Shown here piece by piece: positions 30,063-42,334 of a stretch of DNA of 64,000 nt. A program made the position numbers and the translations under genes. The DNA comes from Gadus chalcogrammus (Eukaryota; Chordata; Actinopteri; Gadiformes; Gadidae), in NCBI RefSeq assembly GCF_026213295.1, contig NC_079427.1:33855170-33919169 (forward strand), in the 5' to 3' direction. Numbering within the stretch: position 1 is the first letter of the stretch; every line of letters begins with the position of its first letter. The notes below the pieces were generated by a model that searched no databases, had not been told where the DNA came from, and saw nothing but the letters and a program-made list of their open reading frames with translations.

Positions 30063-30318
30063 TTTACCAACATAAACTTTCTGCAGAAGACCACCATAAA
30101 CCTTCTGCAGAAGACCACCATAAACCTTCTGCAGAAGACCACCATCAACCTTCTGTAGTAGACCACTATCAATCTACTGCAGAAGACCACCATCAACCTT
30201 CTGCAGAAGACCACCATCAACCTTCTAAAGAAGACCACCATCAACACTCTGCAGAAGACCACCATCAACACTCTGCAGAAGACCACAATGAATCTTCTGA
30301 AGAAGACCACCATTGGAT
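30063..30318. repeat. 24-bp minisatellite, about 10.5 units
   Basis: The unit is CTTCTGCAGAAGACCACCAT followed by AAAC or CAAC. Since 24 is a multiple of three, all frames stay open as eight-residue peptide repeats (LLQKTTIN on +). No flanking gene structure supports coding. Confidence 0.95.
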
Positions 30319-30802
30319 GGACCACTGATGTGGACCAGTGTTAAACTGGTCCGGACAATAAAGCACACGCAATGGAACACAAGGTCCGGACTACTGGTCC
30401 GGACAACAAGGAACGGGTGACGGACCACAAGGGCCTTGAGACGGACCACTGAGAAAGTGGTCCTGACTAACAAGGTATAAGCACACACTGCAATATGCAG
30501 TGCAACAATAAGAATACAGGCACGATCAATAAGAGTATAGTATATTTAAGAGTCAAGGGGTTATGATCTCTGACATTTATGAGGACTATAGTTTCCGCGA
30601 GCGCATTGCACACACTCAACCTCTAGTTGTAATTAAACACATAGCTATAATGTGGAAACCCAAGTCAATAATGTAAGAAATTTCTGAGCGCATAATATAA
30701 TAACATGTTACAAAGTAAAACATTTTGGTTAATCTATTACGTAATGAAGCATAATAATGTTATCCTTACGTTATGAATCAAGCATAATCATTTTCTACTT
30801 AT
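30319..30802. other. GGACCAC/GGTCCGGAC-rich segment, then unrecognised
   Basis: 30320-30475 is rich in GGACCAC, TGGTCCGGAC and inverse words, giving potential local hairpins. The remainder to 30802 has no recognisable feature. Confidence 0.5.
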
Positions 30803-31764
30803 AAGCCGTTTTCACAATTTTTTTCCGCATTTGTATAGCAGGAGATTCGACCCTGAGGGTGATTCACACTTGCTTTATATGCAGACGTCAATGTCGTTAA
30901 AACAGGGTTAGAATCATCGGGGGGTTTAGGGGGGTGGGCTCACAAGGAGCAGAATATGACGTAGGGTCTAAGTTCGCAAGAAGTGGAATAAGTGTGGCCG
31001 CTGTTTTTTGACCATAGAGAAAATGGAGGAAGAACGGACTCATCGCGATCATCTTAAATGTTGCTAAAATTATGCATCATATATTCTGTTGCATCCACAA
31101 AATCCGAAGCATCGATCGATGAAAGATTGGAGCATGAGTTTGAGACAAATAGAAGAAAAGACGAAGAAGAAAAAAAAACAAGAACAACTGCGTTACCGGA
31201 GAAAGAGCTTATTTTTTTGCTTCTTTTCACATAGAACTAACACAACAAATGTTGTTGATTTCTGTGTTCAACTGAGAAAACAGGAAGTGGAAGGACGGGA
31301 CCCTACAATGTTCACCTGACTGTTGAAAAAAACATTTTCAAAACGCGTGCAGCTGTGAACTCATGTATTGTTATTTATTGTATGATGTGTACTTTTAGGG
31401 TTATGATAAGACCTTTCTTTTAGTGCTCACCACAAATGACTTAAAAGCAGTGCCAACATTTAAATGTTTTTTCACCATTCAGCGAACAAAAGGCAACAGG
31501 CAGATTATCATTTAGGGGGCCACTCAATGACATGCAGAAGCGTCATCAACACTCCCACTCAAGTGGTGTGAGAAATACCAACTTTCTACTCCTTATTCAC
31601 ATATAAGGTAATTTAAATTTACTACAGAGAAAATACTACCTCAGGGGTAGTATTATTCAGGAGATTTTCAGGGTACAAATGTCAGGATATGTTGTTCACA
31701 CATACGACCCATCAGGAGAATAGCAGGAGAATATCAGGACACCTGTGTCTGGAAGCAGCCGTAG
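30803..31764. mobile_element. Possible non-autonomous DNA transposon
   Basis: The left edge (AGCCGTTTTCACA, then AGCAGGAGATTCGACCCTGA) and the right edge (ATCAGGAGAATAGCAGGAGA, then GTCTGGAAGCAGCCGT) are weak inverse matches: CGGCTGC-TTCCAGACA against GCCGTTTTCACA, with GGTCG and CAGGAGA words in both. No target duplication was confirmed. A small ATG frame (MEEERTHRDH near 31023) is not recognised. Confidence 0.3.
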
Positions 31765-32136
31765 TGAGCATTTGATTACATTATAAAATGAGTCAATTTA
31801 TGGATTATTGTTCAATGGAAAGTGTAGGATACTATGCATGCAAATCAATTATTCAATAGCTTTTACTGTTATTCAGGGATCAAAGTGTATTGATATTTAA
31901 AAAATGCATGGCATCTACTATTGGTTAGTTGGAAATAATAATAACAAACAACTGAAAATTGTGTTAATTTACAGAAGCACCTTAGAGAAATAGCTAAGGC
32001 AGCAACCTACCTGACTATATGGAAATAAAGCACGGGCTTGTGTGGGGGATGAACGTGAGAGTTTAAGATGTATTTTTTTATATACTTTTTGCCAGAAGAC
32101 TACGTCATTGAGATTAAACTTCTCTTCAAGTGTCCT

Positions 32137-32340
32137 GGGCCCAGTTTCTCGAAAGCATCGTTAGCCTAAGTCGATCGTGAAGTGCGTCTTACGAGCATCA
32201 TACAGTATTTACACCGTTTCACGAAAGCATCGTTGGTAACGAACGTCGTTAAAACGCTCGTAGCTAACGAGGACTCCAGGGTACTTGTAGGACGCTAATA
32301 GCATCGTTAGCCTACTATAGGCTCATTGGCGTCACCAGCG
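32137..32340. mobile_element. TIR-end fragment GGGCCCAGTTTCTCGAAAGC
   Basis: This matches, inverted, the right end near 53640-53738 (CGTTGTCGGGAAACTGGGCCC). The internal words AACGAACGTCGTT and CTACGA also recur there. The family is common in fish, possibly Harbinger-like. The second end of this copy was not found. Confidence 0.5.
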
Positions 32341-34289
32341 GACATTCCTAGTATTGGATGCGTTTTATTAAAACACATCCAATACCACGGAATGCCCAGC
32401 TTGAGCCATTTCGCAACCAAAAACAGTGGTTACCGCCGATATATTACTCAAAGACTACTGTTAGATTTAAACAGCAAAGATAGAGACATGTTAGAAATCA
32501 ACAACAACATAATTTATTGCAGCAATTAAAAATTCCAAAAGAAATACATGCGCAGCCGAAATGTACCGATCAAACGCCACGTCACAAGGCATAGAATAAA
32601 ATACAAATGATTCCATTGTTCTTGTGTGGGATGTTGCTTTCGAGCTGAACTTGCTGTCCCCTCTGATTTTAATTCAACCATTGTGGTTAAAATGTCCTCA
32701 TATTGATCAATGACAGAAGACATGCTACTAGACATGCATCATGCTGAGACCAGCAGGTGTCGGAGAACTTCTGCAGGCGTTTTTTGCTGCGATTGTTTGC
32801 ATTAAGCACTGTAGGTGTAACGATGGTCAAGCATCAGGGAGACGGAGGCGAAACTGTTGAATTTTCTTCCTTTTATTTTCCTTTAGAAAATAAATCAAAA
32901 CATTGCCATCAGGATTTGGTGTACATATACAGCATCAGATCAAAAGCAAAGGCTTCTCTGATGATTACTTCAGTAATAGAAAAATGCATACAAAACATTT
33001 AACTTCCCATGAATGGGCATTACTGTAGTCTAAGTGCAGTTACAGCACTTTATTAAAACCTACAGTATTCACATTATGGAGCCACATACCTTTAGAAAAT
33101 AAATCAAACCATTGCCATCAGGATTTGGTGTACACATACAGCATCTGTACAAGCAAAATATAAAGAATGCATTGCGTTACATATAGGCAACATATACCAC
33201 GTCAATATCCCATTATACACTATCAGCGCCTGCTAGCCAGTGAGGCACGCCAGACAGAATGTCTGGACATGGAACAATAGCTAATTAACGTTCGGGAGTA
33301 CTCGCTTAACATTCACTGTCGTCTCAAACATATACCGAAGTTATACTGAGGTTCAACATACACACATGGTAGAAGGAGAGTAATATTACTTTCAATGCAT
33401 GTTTAACTAACTAACTAACTATCTAACAGTTCATTCCATTCATGATTGATCAAACCAGGGCCGTTTCAAGGAATTTGGGGGCCCCAAGCAAAATGGACAT
33501 GGAGCCCCCCCCCCCCCCCCCCCCCCCCCGCCGCAAAGCCTACAGGAACCACAGCATAGCCATACAGTTTAAGTTCACCCACACTTTATATAGCATCCCA
33601 AGCCAATGTTATGCATTGACCTACTTGTAGCTTAACATAGCATTTAAGCATTCTGCTGTTTGAGAATTAGACAGATGCACCTGGTGCTTTAAAAACAATA
33701 AACCTGGCGTGCATGAATACAACTAGACATGAATATTCCAGTCTGCTTTGATGGACGGAAATTATCGTGTGATTTTCCTACGGTGGAATAGTTAGTATAG
33801 CAGAGATACTCGTTTACGGCTAGCCACGTTAGCCTTAGCATGTAGAAACCCAAGGTCATAAGAAAAGTATTAATAAACTTTCTGTAAAACATGCAAACTG
33901 CAGTGAGATCGTAACACTGCATGGAAAATAATATAACACATGGGATACATCGAAGTTATCAACTTAAACATGAATTTACTTTAAGAAAACTGATATACTG
34001 GGTACAGTGCTTTGTATAGTGAACCTACCAGATCAAAAGCAAAGGCTTCTCTGATCGAGTAGGAAAGCAGCACAGGACTAAACGCAGCAGATCTGCAGTA
34101 CACCATATGGCCAAGGGTGGCTCCCATTCACACTTATTAAACAAGGCAGTTTTATTTTGGCGAAAATCATGTATAATAATACACTACATTTTTAACTCTG
34201 TTACATAGGCGCTTCGGTGAGGCTGTGATGAAGTGCACTATTAATTGGTCCCTGTTTAGACAGTAACGAACATCCCTGACCATAGTTAA
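32341..34289. other. No gene recognised; contains a local direct duplication and poly-C
   Basis: CCTTTAGAAAATAAATCAAA followed by CATTGCCATCAGGATTTGGT occurs at 32881 and 33091, and GATCAAAAGCAAAGGCTTCT at 32938 and 34032, so part of this region is duplicated. A 26-base C run lies near 33506-33530. No splice-supported or motif-supported frame was seen. Confidence 0.45.
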
Positions 34290-34560
34290 TCACGTTTGTA
34301 GTCTACACTCAGTGAACTCATTATTGCATGCAGGTTTCTTCATTCATGAAAAAATGAAAACATTCGGGAGTATGCAATAATACAAATTATTCTAAACCAC
34401 GGGTTGAAAACGAAATTATATTTCAATCGTTCAGCTCCGAACGGAACCGGTATATTTAACGTTTTCGTTCTTGCGTTCCGCCACCAACATATCGTTCCTG
34501 AACCGGTTCGGAACGTAAAATAACGTTCGTTCTTAACGTTCTGGCAGTGTTATTGGGCCT
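34290..34560. repeat. Interspersed repeat shared with 48700-49020
   Basis: AGTGAACTCATTATTGCAT and TTCGGGAGTATGCAATAATA followed by CAAATTATTCT recur near 48938-49020 in the same orientation. GAACCGGTTCGGA recurs near 48854, flanked by GTTCGTT-type words. The family is not identified. Confidence 0.65.
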
Positions 34561-35013
34561 AGTCAATTTTTGTAGTCGATATAGGGTGACCAGGGTGACC
34601 ACGCTTTGTGCGGGATAGTCCCGCATTTCCATTACTCTGTACACGTCCCGCAAATTGAGACGTTGTCCCGCATTGTTATTGACAGTCAGACTCGATTTTT
34701 GAAATGCGTGTTTTTTACAATCTGGCATTTATCAAATAGCTGTGTGTAGACAGCAATGAGGGCTGTCATCAGGGAGCGGGCTGTTTGATCAGGGTCCTTC
34801 CTGTACTACGAAGCTCGATTAGAGGGTTAGCGAGGTATGTTGAGCTGAAAGCCTGGGTTAGCTGTACCACGAAAGTCGATCTCTTTAAGCATCGCTGTAT
34901 CACCATGGTGACTTATGCTCGCAACCAAACCTGGTCGGGAGCAGCTTTTCGGCTTAGTCTAGTCGGCTTAGTCTTAAATCGGCGTGCGCAGCTTCCTAGC
35001 CGCTCCTCCGACA

Positions 35014-35234
35014 ATGGCGTCACCATTTGTGGGTGTTCCCGTGGACCTCGGCGCACTTATCGTACAGGCGACTCTCCGGAGACAGAGGGTTTTTCGGGAC
35101 AGAACCGATCCCTTGGCATTGTCTGACGATATTCTTTATGAGAGATACAGATTCTCATCAGAGGGTATTCGTTATTTGATCTTCCTTGTTGGACCGTATG
35201 TAGTCAATGCTACACAAAGAAGCCGTGCACTTAC
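35014..35234 (+). pseudogene. Harbinger nuclease N-terminus
   Basis: From the ATG: MASPFVGVPVDLGALIVQAT, LRRQRVFRDRTDPLALSDDI, LYERYRFSSEGIRYLIFLVG and PYVVNATQRSRALT, uninterrupted for 74 codons. VFRDRTDPL and LYERYRFSSEGI are hallmarks of the N-terminal part of vertebrate Harbinger (HARBI1-type) nucleases. After the 3.8-kb insertion the next residues are TVAQCVC, then a frame change. The DDE catalytic part is absent. Confidence 0.82.
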
Positions 35235-35479
35235 AAGCCGCGTTTACATGGACACATCTGATCCGCATAGATTTCTATGCGGAATAGAAAATGATCATAT
35301 ATACGCCTCATTCGGAATACAATTATCTGTTCGGCATATAATTCTATGCCGAATAGAAAAGGTGGTGTAGTCCGTTTTAATCGACATGTATACACTTATT
35401 CCGAACAGATTGGGGTTGCCATGGCGGCGCGCATAGTCGCAGCGGCTCAGTGCTCCCAAAAACAATGCAGTGAAATCAG

Positions 35480-38416
35480 TCAAATGAAACCAAATCAATC
35501 GTCAAATATTGTCTACAACAGAGAGGATTTATTTCACTTCGGTAGAACATGCCAAATTCCGATAACGAGTGCCTTTCAACACTCGCATGGGATTCCTCCG
35601 GGAATAGCAAGAACACCGGCGTCTCCATGGATAGATACACCGAGCGGCATACCCCGAAGACGGAGGAGGGAACGTAAACAGAAGCGGGGTTGCAGGTCTG
35701 GCGACTTGGCTAGGCTAAAAAGGGCTCCAAACAGACCACCACTGCCCAGTCTTTACGTCGCAAATGTCAGGTCTCTAGGAAATAAGATGGACGAGCTTCA
35801 TCTAGATATATCGACGCGGTCAACCATACGAGACAGCTCCATCATCGTTATCACGGAAAGCTGGCAACACTCGGGGATCTCAGATGCAGCAGTGGAGCTG
35901 GCAGGTCGCTCACTTCATCGCAGCGATAGAACAGAGGCTTCTGGTAAGAGCCGTGGAGGAGGACTATGTAGCCTACATATGTAAATAAGGACTGGTGTAC
36001 AAACTCCACTGTCATTGATCAGCATTGTTCACCTGATCTAGAGATGCTAGCAGTCAAATGCAGACCATTTTATTTACCACGCGAATTCTCCGTTACCGTG
36101 GTAACCGCTGTATACATCCCACCAGATGCCAACGTTAATGCAGCACTTGGCTATCTACTAGCAGCTATAAACAAACAGCAGACCACTTATCCAGAGGGCG
36201 TTTTTATCGTGGCTGGTGACTTTAACCATGTCAACCTCAAGACGGTGCTGCCTTGCTTTGATCAACACGTAAAGTGCGCAACTCGAAGAAAAAATATTCT
36301 GGACTGTGTATATTCAAATATTAAAAAGGGATACAGGGCCTCATCCCTCGCACACCTGGGCCAGTCTGATCACCTGTCACCCTGATTCCCGCATATCGCC
36401 CCATCATTAAAAAACAAGAAGCTACCATTAAAACGTTTAGGAAGTGGCCTGAAGATGCATCTCTACAGCTCCAGGACTGCTTTGAAAGAACAAACTGGAC
36501 CTTGTTTTTTAATCAGGATGTAAATGAGTATGCCTTCGCTGTCCTCTGTTACATCAGGACCTGCATTGAAAATATCACCACCATCACCCGCAGCAGGATT
36601 CCCCCTAACAGGAAACCCTGGATGACTGGGGAGGTACAGGCCCTTCTGAGGGAGCGCAACGCAGCTTTCAAATCAGGTGACAGAGCACAGTACAGCATAG
36701 CCAGGCACAACCTGAAAAAAGGCATCAAGCAGGCCAAAGCCATGTACAGGGAGAAGATTGAGGGCCACTTCCCCAACAGAGACCCAACACAAGTGTGGCA
36801 AGGCATACAACAGATCACGAACTACAGGGGAAGCCGCAACCCACCGACAAACATCAATGCCTCCTTAGCAGAGGAGCTCAACCACTTCTATGCCCGCTTC
36901 GAGACACCTGGGCTAGATAATGGAGCTCCTCCCCCACCTGCTGGCACAGAACACACAGCCATGGTAACAGCAGAGGAGGTAAGACTCATCCTCAGGTCTG
37001 TGAACACAAGGACGGCAGAGGGACCAGATGGCATTCCAGGAAGAGTGCTCAAAGAATGCGCATACCAGCTTGCAGATGTCTTTACGGACATTTTAAATAT
37101 GTCTTTAGCCAAAGCGGCCGTACCAACCTGTTTTAAAACAGCCACTATTATACCTGTGCCCAAGCAAAGTAACATCAGCACCTTAAATGACTATAGACCT
37201 GTGGCGCTCACTCCCATCATCGCCAAGTGCTTTGAGAGGCTGGTGGCGAAGCGCGTTAAGGCTTTCCTCCCTCGCTCCCTGGACCAGCATCAGTATGCTT
37301 ACAGGGAAAACAGGTCCACTGAGGACGCTATCGTCACAGCCCTCCATTCAACGCTGACACACCTGGACAAGAAGGAGACATATGTAAGACTACTCTTTAT
37401 AGATTACAGCTCGGCTTTTAATACCATCGTCCCCAACCGGCTGATCACCAAACTTCTTGATCTGGGCCTCAGCTACAGCCTGTGTATGTGGATTAAGGAT
37501 TTCCTAAAAGATCGCCCGCAGACAGTGAGACTGGGTCCTCACCAATCCTCGAGCCTGTCCCTCAGCACTGGAGCTCCACAAGGCTGTGTATTGAGTCCCC
37601 TGCTGTACTCCGTATACACATATGACTGCACCAACACCCATCCTTCAAATGCTGTGATCAAATTTGCAGATGACACCACTGTGGTAGGACAAATCACCCA
37701 TGAAAATGAAAGTGCCTACAGAGACGAAGTTGACAGACTGACAGAATGGTGTCAAAAAAACAACCTGACCCTGAATGTCAGAAAGACAAAATAAATCATA
37801 GTCGACTTCAGGCGGCAAAAGGCGAACCCCCAACCCCTCATCATCAATGGTGAGGAAGTAGAGAGGACCTCCTGCTTTAAGTTCCTGGGGGTTATGCTCT
37901 CAGAGGACCTGAAATGGGTGATGAACACAACTGCCACAGTAAGGAAAGCACAACAGAGAGTCTCCCGAGCTGCTTAAGACTTTTTACCACTGCTGCATTG
38001 AAAGTGTGATCATTTACTGTATCACTGCATGGTACGTCAACTGCACAGAAAAGGACAGGAAATCCCTCAGTCGAGTCATAAGGTCTGCTGAGAGAATAGT
38101 TGGACTTCCACTGCCTCCCCTGGATGACATCTTTAGGACGCCCTGCCTCCGCCGAGCATGTGGCATTTTAAAGGATGAGACTCACCCCGCAAACCATCTC
38201 TTCACCCTGCTACCCTCTGGCAGGCGCTACCGGGCCACTACAGCCCGCACCTCCAGACTGCAGAACAGTTTCATCCCCAGGGCCATCACAGAACTTAATA
38301 ATCACACTACACTCCTACCCTCCACCCAGCACAACTGCACTTTTGTTAGTGGTTGCACAAACAAATTTCGTTGTGTATCCAATGCACAATGACAAATAAA
38401 GTCTATTCTATTCTAA
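35480..38416 (+). mobile_element. Rex1/Babar-like LINE, nearly full-length
   Basis: The coding region is present from upstream of the endonuclease to the C-terminal domain. The 3' UTR is very short and ends AATGACAAATAAAGTCTATT followed by CTATTCTA, the repeat-type tail. It is the longest of three related copies (others at 955-1836 and 19581-22359, both minus). The 5' boundary is approximate. Confidence 0.88.
35484..38391 (+). pseudogene. Rex1-like endonuclease-reverse transcriptase with few lesions
   Basis: Start region: RRRRRERKQKRGCRSGDLAR then LPSLYVANVRSLGNKMDEL. Endonuclease: ITESWQHSGISDAAVELAGR, KCRPFYLPREFSVTVVTAVY, FIVAGDFNHVNLKTVLPCFD and LGQSDHLSP. RT in one 430-codon frame (36502-37794): [94 protein letters not shown] and [18 protein letters not shown] with FADD intact. 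The C-terminus is FRTPCLRRACGILKDETHPA and TARTSRLQNSFIPRA. Lesions: frame breaks near 35980 and 36385, a TAA after VRKTK at 37792, and a small deletion near 37970. Confidence 0.9.
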
Positions 38417-39173
38417 ATTAGAGCAGCTGCAGTAGTTCGCAATTGGTCCACTGAGCTCCATTGGTACTTTAATGCAAACCGAACTTGACCGCTGTCAAGG
38501 AAAGTGGATTTATTGCCTGATTCACGTCTTTGTTCGTAAGTAGTCCGGTAAGCGTGTCCGGTTGCTAAGCGACGGGACATGGGCGTTTATTAATGACGTG
38601 TTCGCGTATCATAGTGTCCGCGCGCGTCCGAGATAAATTAGTAGGCTACTACTAGTACTTTTGCAGGCTGAACGTTAAAATACTTCTTAACTTAGAGAGA
38701 CCACTCTCTCCCACCAGTCTTGGCTGCGGACTCGCATTCAAATTCCTCTTGTTTGCGGCGGAGGTGGGGGTAAATATAAAGATCGGACGTAGCTGTGCTG
38801 TCCTCCTTCTTAATTTAAGGAGCAGGCAGAGAAAAGCTCTCTCCTGCTGTGCTTTCATTAAAATCAAATTCACAATGCCAAATAGTGATAAGACGTCCAT
38901 TATGTCGCTGCCGGTCCAGAGATGTGTCAGGTGTGCGCGAGACATAACGGACACTTTTGTTACTGCCATGTATACAGTAGGGGATCACATTTTAGGAACA
39001 GATCTATTCCGCATAGAAATCTGTGCGGATCAGATGTGCCATGTAAACGCGGCTACTGTTGCGCAGTGTGTCTGTGTTTCAAGTTTGAAGGTGGCCCTGC
39101 ACGTTCAACGTACATTAACCTATAGTCAAGTGCCGTGTTGTCCATTATCCCTTATATAACCGCTATGTCAGTG
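38417..39173. other. Remainder of the TIR element and Harbinger tail
   Basis: 38417-39054 is non-coding interior and right TIR of the AGCCGCG element. 39055-39125 is Harbinger remnant. 39126-39173 leads to the palindrome edge. Confidence 0.6.
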
Positions 39174-39339
39174 CAACCCAGTCGCCAAGAAAAAACGTTG
39201 ACGGTGAACGTTTCCATGAACACTGGATACGTAGCATTTCAACGTAAAATAACGTGTTATACCTACAGTATCCACGCGTGCCGCTGTGGAGGCGGGTTTC
39301 GGGGTTTGGGTATCACGGGCTTCGCGGCAAATTGTGGAC

Positions 39340-39560
39340 ACGATTGTTGAGGGGGGGGGGGGGGGGGAGGTAGACTGTTGTTGACCGGGGAGGGGGGGGG
39401 GGGAAGACACGTTTGTTGAGGGGGACGACGACACACGTTTGTAGGGGGGGGGTAACACGTTAGTTGAGGGGGGGGGACACGTTTGTAGGGGGGGGAACAC
39501 GTTTGTTGAGGGGGGGGGGGGCCGGGGGGGGAAACGTTTGTTGAGGGGGGGGACACGCTC
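39340..39560. repeat. G-rich ACACGTTTGTTGAGGGGGGG array (left arm)
   Basis: About seven units of ACACGTTTGTTGAG or ACACGTTTGTAGG separated by runs of 7-18 G. The mirror C-rich array is at 47367-47560 in the right arm. The runs could form G-quadruplexes. Unit order differs slightly between arms. Confidence 0.9.
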
Positions 39561-40157
39561 GACAACGAGAGTTGGTTTTTATTGAACGCTCGACAACGAG
39601 AGTTGGTTTTTATTGAACGAGACTTCAACACGGAACAGCTGCCCGAAACAATGGTCACGTCACTCTCGGTGACGGTGTCGACAACAATGAACACACGAAC
39701 AATGACCATGTTAATAGAGAAAAACACAACCACATAACATCCCGAACCCATTAACCCCACTTATTCCTAACAACAAAACAAGTTAACAAAAGCCCCTTTT
39801 GTCAACTGACAACCCCAATTCCCAGAATCCCCCGCGGCTCCGGAACACGGCGTCCACACCCGTGGTCGCCACAATATATATATTTTTTCATTTTACATTC
39901 CCCTCTGCCTTGGAGCAAAGCGTGACCCTGAAAACGTTTTCTTCTCCATTCGAAATGAATGGGGTAATAGCACCCACAGGGGGCCATACGTTCTCCTAGC
40001 ATTTGGTGAAATTGTTACGTAGCCTATATTAATCTTTATTATCTGAATAGGAAATGCAATATTTTAGGACAGATACACCATTAAACGCGTTTCTAATGAC
40101 ATTTCTAGCGAGAAATTTACATTTTCCTTACATAATCTTCAGTCAGTGAATGTGTAT

Positions 40158-40265
<108 letters not shown>

Positions 40266-40519
40266 GCATATCGCTGCTAAATAAATAAATAAATACTATG
40301 GCAGAATAAAGAATAAATTCATTCATTATCATTCAACTTCAACATGTGTTATTACAGTATAGAGTGGTGGAGGGATGACGTATGTTGGCCAACCCGGAAG
40401 TGAGCGTCGCCCTGGGTTCCCTTGACAAAAAACCAACTGATTTTTCCATTGGATTTTGGATTATTGCAGAAAAATTAGCATATTTGAAGCACATCCTCAA
40501 AAACTGAAAATAAATAAAA

Positions 40520-40620
40520 ATAACCGTGCTCCAAAGAACGAAATGTAAACCAATGCATTTTGAATGGGAGTGTTTCTCAGATTTTTCCATGCTACACAGA
40601 ACGAAATGTAAACCCATGCA
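40520..40620 (+). repeat. Two copies of the ACGAAATGTAAACC(A/C)ATGCA word block
   Basis: AGAACGAAATGTAAACCAAT, then GCATTTTGAATGGGAGTGTT and TCTCAG, then a second GAACGAAATGTAAACCCATG. The identical word block is part of the 214-bp units at 215-960 and 9945-10375. The inverse pair in the right arm is at 46070-46170. Confidence 0.88.
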
Positions 40621-41573
40621 AATAAAGACTTCATGGTCATAATAATTTAAATATCATTAATCCCCTGAGTGTGTTGGGTGGTATTCTATTTTTTTCAACG
40701 GGGCTGCATCCAGTCACTTGACCGTCATGGTTGCTATGGTGGTTGCTATCGACCGCCCCCTCTAATCCTTACATGGCTCTAAAAACCACGCGGCAAAGGA
40801 GCTGCCGTCAATTGTGTTGTTTTTGTCATAAACTGGGGTCCGACGGTTAGAAAATAGACAGATATTCCGAGGTATCCTTAAAAGGCAGCTTGGATGTTTT
40901 TATTTTCTGCAGTTTAGACTTCTTCTATAACCTATTTTTGAAAGCAAAATACCAAGTTCATTGATTTAACGAGGCAGGGTTATTTGAAACAATTTATTAA
41001 ATAAATATTTGTGAGAGGTCATTCCTTCTCCTGAGTTTGCTTCCTATTTATGTCTAGTGTACACCCCTACTGTCCAAAAGCATCCCCCCCCCCTCCCCAT
41101 ATGGATTTGGAGAGTTGTTGCCACGTCCCAGTGGTGGAAGTATCATATAATATTAAAGAGGGCATTCAATTATACTACAATGATAATTTAGGAGGCCGAA
41201 GCCCTAAAGGAAGTGATGCAATAGGTGACTGAGTCGAGAACATTTAAGTAAACTGTACCCTGGGGTCTCTTATATATCAAAGGGGGTTTCAAAGGACGCA
41301 TACGCTTCAACCTGTGGCTCCAGCCCTACAGGAAATGACTCAGCAAGTGCTCCATCTCGTTGCACCTCACCCAGCGGGTCGCTTGCAAGATTTTGGCCTG
41401 AAGTTCTTCCCACACCTACACCCTAACAGTCCAACATGCATATCTGAGAATCAGGCCTCTCTTCAATAATGACAAAAAGTTATGAGAGAAATACACATTA
41501 ACTTTTTGTTATCTCATAAGCGGCGTGGTGCCGGCTCCTTTTGACCTTTTGACCCCAGACTTCAAAGATGTGG

Positions 41574-42093
41574 CCACAGGCCAGCTGTGTCTACACACAT
41601 TAAGCCACAAATGTACACCTCCATCCCGCAAAAAATGGGGCCTAGAAACTAACCTCTGTCTTATGTAAATTGACTGTACTGTTGGAGGTCACGCCCCTTT
41701 TCCGGCCTTTTCGAGATAGCTAGGGATGCTAAAATGTTTACACACATTTCCCGGGGCCCCGAGAACGACATATCCAAGATTTTTAGTTCTAGCCCATAGA
41801 GAAAAAAAGTTTTCCCAAATGGACTGTGATTTGGACAAAGCCCCTCAGAAGTGTTGCCTGCAAGACCTAATGGTTCAGAATGTGGTGGAAAAACAGTTTT
41901 TGAGATAGGAAGGTCCTACCGCCCTGAAATTTGAATACCATATTCTAGGGTCTAGGGTGAATGTAAAGGATGTTTGGTCGGATGTTATGACGAAGAATGT
42001 GAATGTGAATATTCTATAAATGTCTTGATATCATCTTTTGTCTCAACACTTCTGCTGCAGCCGCTTAAAGTCTTACTCCGAGAACCTTAAAAC
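41574..42093. other. Left-arm segment without a right-arm partner
   Basis: About 520 bp that has no inverse counterpart; the corresponding right side retains only about 35 bp around the hAT at 43003-44595. No protein or TIR was recognised. A deletion on the right is the simplest reading. Confidence 0.5.
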
Positions 42094-42334
42094 ATGAATC
42101 AATCCATTAGAAGTATGAAAATATCTTCCCGGTGGCGTAACGGGGCAAACAAGGTGTCCTTTGACATCTACGTTTCGAGCCGATTGCAACAGTGCCACAC
42201 ATGGAGGCCTTTATCAATAATGACCAGCTATAGATTTTCTTCCCGATGGAGATTTTTGACAAATTACATGTTATTTAGCATCTACACGTTAAGCTGAGTC
42301 CAATGAGATCAAGCTCGCCCTCTTGCTACACCGA

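Larger units (their letters stand above)
35236..39054. mobile_element. TIR element with AGCCGCGTTTACATGGACAC ends
   Basis: The first ~50 bases (AGCCGCGTTTACATGGACAC through CATAGATTTCTATGCGG) are the inverse of the last ~50 (CCGCATAGAAATCTGTGCGG through TGTAAACGCGGCT). Insertion is in the Harbinger frame L-T|V-A; the flanks suggest a 2-3-bp duplication (AC or TAC). A Rex1-like LINE is nested in it. Without the LINE it is about 0.9 kb with no transposase. Confidence 0.82.
34795..39125 (+). mobile_element. PIF/Harbinger element fragment, split by a TIR element
   Basis: The 5' part begins near 34800 (TGTACTACGAAGCTCGATTA and AGCTGTACCACGAAAGTCGA, words typical of this Harbinger family's end). 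A nuclease start follows at 35014. The frame is interrupted at 35235 and resumes at 39055 (TVAQCVC). The 3' end is not visible; sequence similarity is lost around 39125, just before the large palindrome. Confidence 0.7.

Noticed and set aside
30063..30318. CRISPR-like regular array
   Set aside because: Units are contiguous with no unique spacers; it is a simple minisatellite in a eukaryotic context.
39263..39760. 165-codon proline/threonine-rich frame and its mirror at 47159-47578
   Set aside because: Produced by the C-rich/G-rich array in the palindrome arms; frame length depends on homopolymer runs.
40339..40617. 92-codon frame conserved in both palindrome arms
   Set aside because: Conservation is explained by the recent inverted duplication of DNA. 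It overlaps repeat words found elsewhere out of frame, and six replacements with no known domain do not support coding.
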